Assembly (NCBI RefSeq): GCF_020819595.1
Contig: NZ_JAJHNP010000008.1
Location: forward strand, 248,001-312,000
Direction of reading: 5' to 3'
DNA from: Streptomyces barringtoniae
GTDB lineage: Bacteria; Actinomycetota; Actinomycetes; Streptomycetales; Streptomycetaceae
Length of the DNA: 64,000 bases
Made by a program: the position numbers and the translations under genes. Of the stretch, positions 60,307 to 64,000 are shown piece after piece; position 1 is the first letter of the stretch, and each line of letters starts with the position of its first letter. The notes beneath the pieces are model-generated. The model ran no database searches and had not been told where the DNA came from. It worked only from the letters and a program-made list of their open reading frames with translations.

Positions 60307-60322
60307 TGTGCACACGGTCACA
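60307..60322. promoter_or_regulatory. CRP-like site in front of the cyclase-like gene
   Basis: TGTGCACACGGTCACA matches TGTGA-N6-TCACA at 9 of 10 defined positions. It lies about 88 bp before the ATG, a suitable place for an activator or repressor. The neighbouring CRP/FNR protein or the global Crp could bind it. Confidence 0.55.
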
Positions 60323-60410
60323 CTTCGACTGCGTCATCCGCCCTCACATCCGCCGCCGCTGCGCAGCCACTCTGCTGCCCTGCACGGCGGAACCCCCCCG
60401 AGAGGCGACG

Positions 60411-61295
60411 ATGACCGACCCCGTGAGCCGTACGATCCTGCTGCTGGACATCGAGAGGTTCAGCGACCGAGACGACGTGGAGCAGGCCTATCTGCGGCGC
60501 ATGCTCTACGACATCACCGACCGCACCCTGGAACGCGCCGGCATCGACGAGACCCGGCGGTTGCGCGCCGACCGCGGGGACGCGGTCCTGGAGCTCATCG
60601 ATGCGAACGCCTCGGTCACGACGCTGCTGCGCGTCCTGCTCAAGGAGGTCCCGGCCGAGCTGCACGCCGTCAACCGCATGGCGTCACGCTCCGCCCAGAT
60701 CCGGCTGCGCGGTGTCGTCGCCACCGGCTATGTCGCCGTGGACGAACTCGACGGCTGGGTCGGCTCCGACCTGAACCACGCCTTCCGTCTGCTCGACGCC
60801 GGCCTGTTGCGCGACGCCCTGCGCGAGCGGTCCGACGACTTCGCGCTGTGCGTCTCGGACGCCCTGTACGCGGGCGTGGTGCGCCACGACCACCCGGGCA
60901 TTCCCGCGGCCGAGTTCAGCCCGGTGACGGTGGACAGCAAGAACGGCCCGCTGAAGGCCTGGCTGCACGGGCCGCTGCCCGCCGGCCTGGACCGGCAGGA
61001 GGGCCACCGTCAGGAGGACCACCGTGACACGGGGGAGGGGGAGGTGCCGGGCGGTTCGGGGGACCGCCCGGCACCGGGCAGGCCCGCTGCGCCCGTCGAG
61101 GACGGCCCGGCACCGGCCGGATCAGGGAGCGCCCCGGCGCCGGGCCCGGTCATCAACGTCCACGGCGGCAGCTTCAGCGGCGGGCTGATCGGCGGCAGCC
61201 AGTTCGGCGGCATCAGCGGCGGCCACTTCACCGGGGACGTCGTCTTCGGCGACCCCGGCAAGGACGGCGGGCGCGCGCGGGGTGAGGGCGCGTGA
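60411..61295 (+). CDS. Class III nucleotide cyclase-like protein with C-terminal glycine-rich signalling motif
   Basis: 294 residues, ATG with GAGAGG upstream. Residues about 5-185 resemble a class III cyclase homology domain: metal Asp13 in TILLLDIERFSD, metal Asp57 in RADRGDAVLEL, and Asn122/Arg126 of the transition-state motif in DLNHAFRLLDAG, with IRLRGVVATGYVAV before it. All four key residues are present, so cyclic-nucleotide synthesis is plausible; the base specificity is unknown. A disordered Gly/Pro linker (about 195-248) follows, then a motif at 255-280 with core GGISGGHFTGDV, repeated in the next protein. Its TGA overlaps the GTG of that gene. Confidence 0.8.
   Translation: MTDPVSRTILLLDIERFSDRDDVEQAYLRRMLYDITDRTLERAGIDETRRLRADRGDAVLELIDANASVTTLLRVLLKEVPAELHAVNRMASRSAQIRLRGVVATGYVAVDELDGWVGSDLNHAFRLLDAGLLRDALRERSDDFALCVSDALYAGVVRHDHPGIPAAEFSPVTVDSKNGPLKAWLHGPLPAGLDRQEGHRQEDHRDTGEGEVPGGSGDRPAPGRPAAPVEDGPAPAGSGSAPAPGPVINVHGGSFSGGLIGGSQFGGISGGHFTGDVVFGDPGKDGGRARGEGA
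61173..61250 (+). repeat. Shared signalling-motif repeat, copy 1 (cyclase C-terminus)
   Basis: 78 bp encoding 26 residues with core GGISGGHFTGDV; differs from copy 2 at 10 of 78 bases and 5 of 26 residues. Confidence 0.85.
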
Positions 61296-63505
61296 GCACG
61301 CCCGAGGCCCAGGCACCGCCCCGTCCGGCGGCCGCAGCGGGGACCGAGCCGGCCGCGGACGAGCCCAGACCGGCCGAAGGCGGCGCGGACCCGGGCGAGC
61401 CCGAGGAGCGCGACCAGCCGCAGACCGCCTGGTCGGCGCGGCGGGACCTGGTCGACCACAGTCCCCGCAGCATGAACGTCGGCGCCCGGGCCCGCTTCAG
61501 CGGCGGTCTGCTCGGCGGCGACCAGCACGGCGGCATCAGCGGCGGCCACTTCACCGGCGACGTCTTCCTGGGCGGCCGCACGGAGGTCTACCAGCTCGCC
61601 GCGTCCGGGGCCGGCGCCCCCGCCTCCGGTGAGGTGCCCGAGGCCACCCTGGAGGAACTGGAGCGGGGTTTCGCGGCCGACGAGCGGCTGATGGACCGCC
61701 TGCTGCGCCGGCTGCGCGACGACCGGGTCCTGGTGCTGTCCGGCGCCCGCTTCACCGGCCGGCGCACGGCCGCCCTGATGCTGCTGCGCCGTCTCGGTGC
61801 CCTGCCCGTGCGCACCCTGGTCAGCGACACCACCGCCGACAGCCTCGCCGACCGGCTCTGCGGCGAGCGGGGCGAGCCGAAGGCCCGCGGCCATGTCTTG
61901 TGCGACCTCGCCCCGCGCCGCGACCAGCCGCTGCGCTGGACGCATCTGCTCGCCGCCCGCGAACGCCTCACCGAGCGGGACGCCTACCTCGTCGTCACCC
62001 TCGATCCCGGCGCCGCGCTGGACGACGTGACCGCCGAGGAGTGGCACCCGCCGGCCGCGGCCGACGTGCTCGCCGCCCAGCTGCGCGCCCGCACCGGCCA
62101 GGAGACGGCCGGGAAGATGCTCGGCCTGCCGCCGGTGACCGAGTTCCTGCAGCGCAGTCACCAGCCGCGCGAGTCCGCCGCGTTCGCCCGGCTGCTCGCC
62201 CGGTACGCGACCGGAGAGGTCGCCGAGGACGCCGTAGGACAGTTCTCGCTGGTGTCCCTGGAGAACCAGGTCCAGGAGTGGTTCGAGGCGGAGGAGTCCG
62301 AACTCCACCTGCGGGACAAGGCGTTCCTCGTCGCGCTCGCCGCCTTCGACGGCGGGCCCTACGCGCTCACCGCCGAACTGAGCGACCTGCTCTACCGGTT
62401 CCTGCAGGAGACCGAGAACCCGGCCCGCGTCCCCGAGGTGCCCGTCTTCGGCACGCACGTCGGCAAGCGGCTGCAACTGGCGCGGGCGCGCATGTACGGG
62501 GAGCCCGAGCACACCGAGTGGGGCCCGGTCGACCAGCAGAAGGCCGCGTTCCGTGACGAGCGCGCCTCCCTGGTGCTGCTGCGCGAGGTGTGGACCGGCC
62601 ACCCCTCCGCCCGGCCCGCGCTGATCGCCTGGCTGCGCCGGCTCGCGGACGACGGCCGCCCGCTGGTGCGCACCCGGGCCGCCTCCACGGTGGCCGTCCT
62701 CGCCCGTACCGACCTGCCGTCCGCGATGGCGCTGGTCATCGAGCCGTGGGCGACCTCCAAGCGGTACCGGCAGCGGCTCGTGGCGGTCAACGCGCTCGCC
62801 CTGTCGCACCTGGTCGGCACGCCCAACATCCCCCGCGTCCTCGACGCCTGGTGCGAGGGCGACGACCCGAGGCTGCGCTGGGTGGCGGTAAGGGCGTACG
62901 GGCTGATCGGGGCGGAGCGCCCGGAGCAGGCGCTGGCCGCCCTGCGCGGTGCCGTACGGCGCCTGTACGAGGACACGCCCGACGACATCGACGGCGAACT
63001 GGCGCGGGAACTGGCCGAGTCCGTGGAGCTGTTGCTGCTGTCGGCGGCGAGCGACCGCGTTCTCGACGGGCTGTGCGAGCACCTGACCGACGACCGTGCC
63101 GTGCGCGACCTGACGCTGAGCGGTTTCGTCGGGGCGTGCCGGCACACCGAGGGCGACGAGCGGTACGGCCTTCCGCTCGTCCTCGGCTGGTTCGCCCGCG
63201 CGGCCGCCGACGGCGGCCCCGCCGCGCAGGGCGTGCCGTTGCTGTGGCGGGCCGCGCTGGGCGATCCGCGCGCCACCCGGCAGGCCCTGCAGATCCTGCG
63301 CACCTGGGTGCTCATCGCCGACCGGTCGACGGCCGTCGAGTGGGCCCTGGCCGCGCTGCTGCCCAGGCTCGTCACCACGGCCACCGAGCACGAGCGGCTG
63401 AACCACCTGCTGCGCACCATGCCGGGCGAGGACGGCACTCCGCCGCCCGGGGTCACCGACCGCCTGCTGACCGCGCTCCACACCGACCCACGTCCCACCC
63501 GCTGA
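61292..63505 (+). CDS. STAND/NLR-like NTPase-HEAT protein with N-terminal glycine-rich signalling motif
   Basis: 737 residues from GTG, overlapping the cyclase stop (GTGA). Layout: disordered Pro/Glu-rich start (1-60), the shared motif at 69-94, then a P-loop-like segment LVLSGARFTGRRTAAL (loop 151-159) in which the Walker A Lys is replaced by Arg. A hydrophobic strand YLVVTLD about 80 residues later could be Walker B. From about residue 430 onward paired helices (LIAWLRRLADDGRPLVRTRAASTVAVLAR, RVLDAWCEGDDPRLRWVAVRAYGLIG) resemble HEAT/ARM repeats, the usual sensor part of NLR-like proteins. Likely a signal-sensing partner of the cyclase; the ligand is unknown and ATP hydrolysis is doubtful. 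Confidence 0.75.
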   Translation: MSTPEAQAPPRPAAAAGTEPAADEPRPAEGGADPGEPEERDQPQTAWSARRDLVDHSPRSMNVGARARFSGGLLGGDQHGGISGGHFTGDVFLGGRTEVYQLAASGAGAPASGEVPEATLEELERGFAADERLMDRLLRRLRDDRVLVLSGARFTGRRTAALMLLRRLGALPVRTLVSDTTADSLADRLCGERGEPKARGHVLCDLAPRRDQPLRWTHLLAARERLTERDAYLVVTLDPGAALDDVTAEEWHPPAAADVLAAQLRARTGQETAGKMLGLPPVTEFLQRSHQPRESAAFARLLARYATGEVAEDAVGQFSLVSLENQVQEWFEAEESELHLRDKAFLVALAAFDGGPYALTAELSDLLYRFLQETENPARVPEVPVFGTHVGKRLQLARARMYGEPEHTEWGPVDQQKAAFRDERASLVLLREVWTGHPSARPALIAWLRRLADDGRPLVRTRAASTVAVLARTDLPSAMALVIEPWATSKRYRQRLVAVNALALSHLVGTPNIPRVLDAWCEGDDPRLRWVAVRAYGLIGAERPEQALAALRGAVRRLYEDTPDDIDGELARELAESVELLLLSAASDRVLDGLCEHLTDDRAVRDLTLSGFVGACRHTEGDERYGLPLVLGWFARAAADGGPAAQGVPLLWRAALGDPRATRQALQILRTWVLIADRSTAVEWALAALLPRLVTTATEHERLNHLLRTMPGEDGTPPPGVTDRLLTALHTDPRPTR
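61496..61573 (+). repeat. Shared signalling-motif repeat, copy 2 (NTPase N-terminus)
   Basis: 78 bp encoding the second copy of the 26-residue motif; 68 of 78 bases equal copy 1. Lies 323 bp downstream of it in the next gene. Confidence 0.85.
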
Positions 63506-63525
63506 CCTACCCCTGGACGACACGC

Positions 63526-64000
63526 CATGCCCTCCTTCCGGCAACCCGAGTGGCAGCAGCCCGCCGACCGGCACACCCAGCTGGTCGACCCGGTGCTCAC
63601 CGTGCGGCAGCTGTCCCGCTTCGAGTTCAACTTCCGGTCCCTTGTCCGTATCGACCACGCACTCGTCTTCTCCACCCCCAAGGGTTCCTACGAGGCCTAC
63701 CTGCCGCCGCAGCGGCCGACGCGCGCCGAGATCACGGCCAGGCGCTATTCCGCCGTCTACGAGGTGGACATGGGCGTCCACCCGCACACGGCGACCCTCG
63801 CGCTGCCGAGCGACAACGACGCCTTCGAGTTCACCGCCGAGGTCGACCTGTCCTGGCAGGTGCTGGATCCGGCCCGGTTCGTGGCGAGCGGCCACCGGGA
63901 CGTGCCCGCCCTGGTGCTCGGCGAGCTCCAGCAGGCCGCCCGGCCGGTGACCCGGGACTTCGCGGTCGCGGACAGCGCGTCGGCCGAACGGAAGCTGCTG
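63526..64000 (+). CDS. SPFH/band-7-like protein (5' part; continues beyond window)
   Basis: 158 codons visible from ATG. The N-terminal ~30 residues are polar, followed by beta-rich sequence YSAVYEVDMGVHPHTATLALPSDNDAFEFTAEVDLSWQVLDPARFVASG and an amphipathic helix VPALVLGELQQAARPVTRDF, the pattern of SPFH (stomatin/prohibitin/flotillin/HflK) domains but without an N-terminal membrane helix. It begins 20 bp after the NTPase gene, so it belongs to the same operon. It may scaffold the complex at a membrane (inference). Confidence 0.7.

Larger units (their letters stand above)
59632..60410. other. 779-bp non-coding region upstream of the cyclase-like operon
   Basis: No convincing gene on either strand; open frames here are produced by repeats. 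It holds four copies of an 85-86-bp tandem repeat followed by CRP-like palindromes. Its size and content suggest a regulatory or structural role. Confidence 0.75.

Noticed and set aside
58548..60337. Minus-strand repetitive frames (PAVTQPGSHGLPSPAWRP-type sequence)
   Set aside because: They arise from the 85-bp tandem repeats and the antisense of the CRP gene; the period is not a multiple of three and there is no ribosome site.

Overview
The window is a high-GC actinomycete chromosome segment. Gene order, GTG starts, very strong third-position G/C bias, Scr1/DUF397 regulator pairs and the alr-tsaE-tsaB-rimI-tsaD, acpS-nnr-glmS and S10-spc-alpha blocks all point to Streptomyces. Most of it is conserved core chromosome transcribed from the minus strand. 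Two stretches are accessory in character: about 46.2-53.9 kb and the right end from about 58.8 kb.

Left part (1-25 kb): two tandem lipoprotein polysaccharide deacetylases; a THUMP-like methyltransferase; an ECF sigma factor with a YCII/DGPF partner; an LCP cell-wall protein; a LacI regulator divergent from a GH3 glycosidase; a repeat-containing membrane protein; and an unusual tRNA-Gly(UCC)-like gene. Then come the t6A genes tsaD, rimI, tsaB and tsaE, followed by an alpha/beta hydrolase, alr, an L,D-transpeptidase, a NAD(P)HX repair enzyme, acpS, an SDR, glmS, coaA, a small secreted RTX-like protein and glmM. Wall-precursor supply (glmS, glmM, alr, LCP, L,D-transpeptidase) is heavily represented.

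Middle (26-46 kb): rplM-rpsI with a clear promoter and terminator; then truA-rplQ-rpoA-rpsK-rpsM-rpmJ-infA-map-adk-secY, the spc genes and the S10 genes in canonical order, all on the minus strand. Intercistronic hairpins sit in most of the larger gaps. Upstream of rpsJ lies a small accessory block: a DUF6571/WXG100-like gene pair with one related and one apparently truncated copy, an Scr1-type HTH/DUF397 pair, an RsbW-like ATPase, a lipoprotein, a TTA-containing small gene and a membrane protein. The str genes follow (rpsL-rpsG-fusA-tuf). The rpsL and rpsJ leaders share a nearly identical 25-nt hairpin element.

Right end (58.8-64 kb, plus strand): a CRP/FNR regulator with recognisable cyclic-nucleotide ligands; 780 bp of non-coding DNA with four copies of an 85-bp repeat and CRP-like palindromes; a class III nucleotide-cyclase-like protein; an NTPase/HEAT-like protein translationally coupled to it; and the start of an SPFH-like gene. 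The cyclase C-terminus and the NTPase N-terminus carry the same 26-residue glycine-rich motif (21/26 identical). This is the arrangement known for amyloid-type signalling motifs linking NLR-like sensors to effectors. This locus is the best candidate for an undescribed signalling or conflict system. The unusual tRNA-Gly is the second strongest lead.
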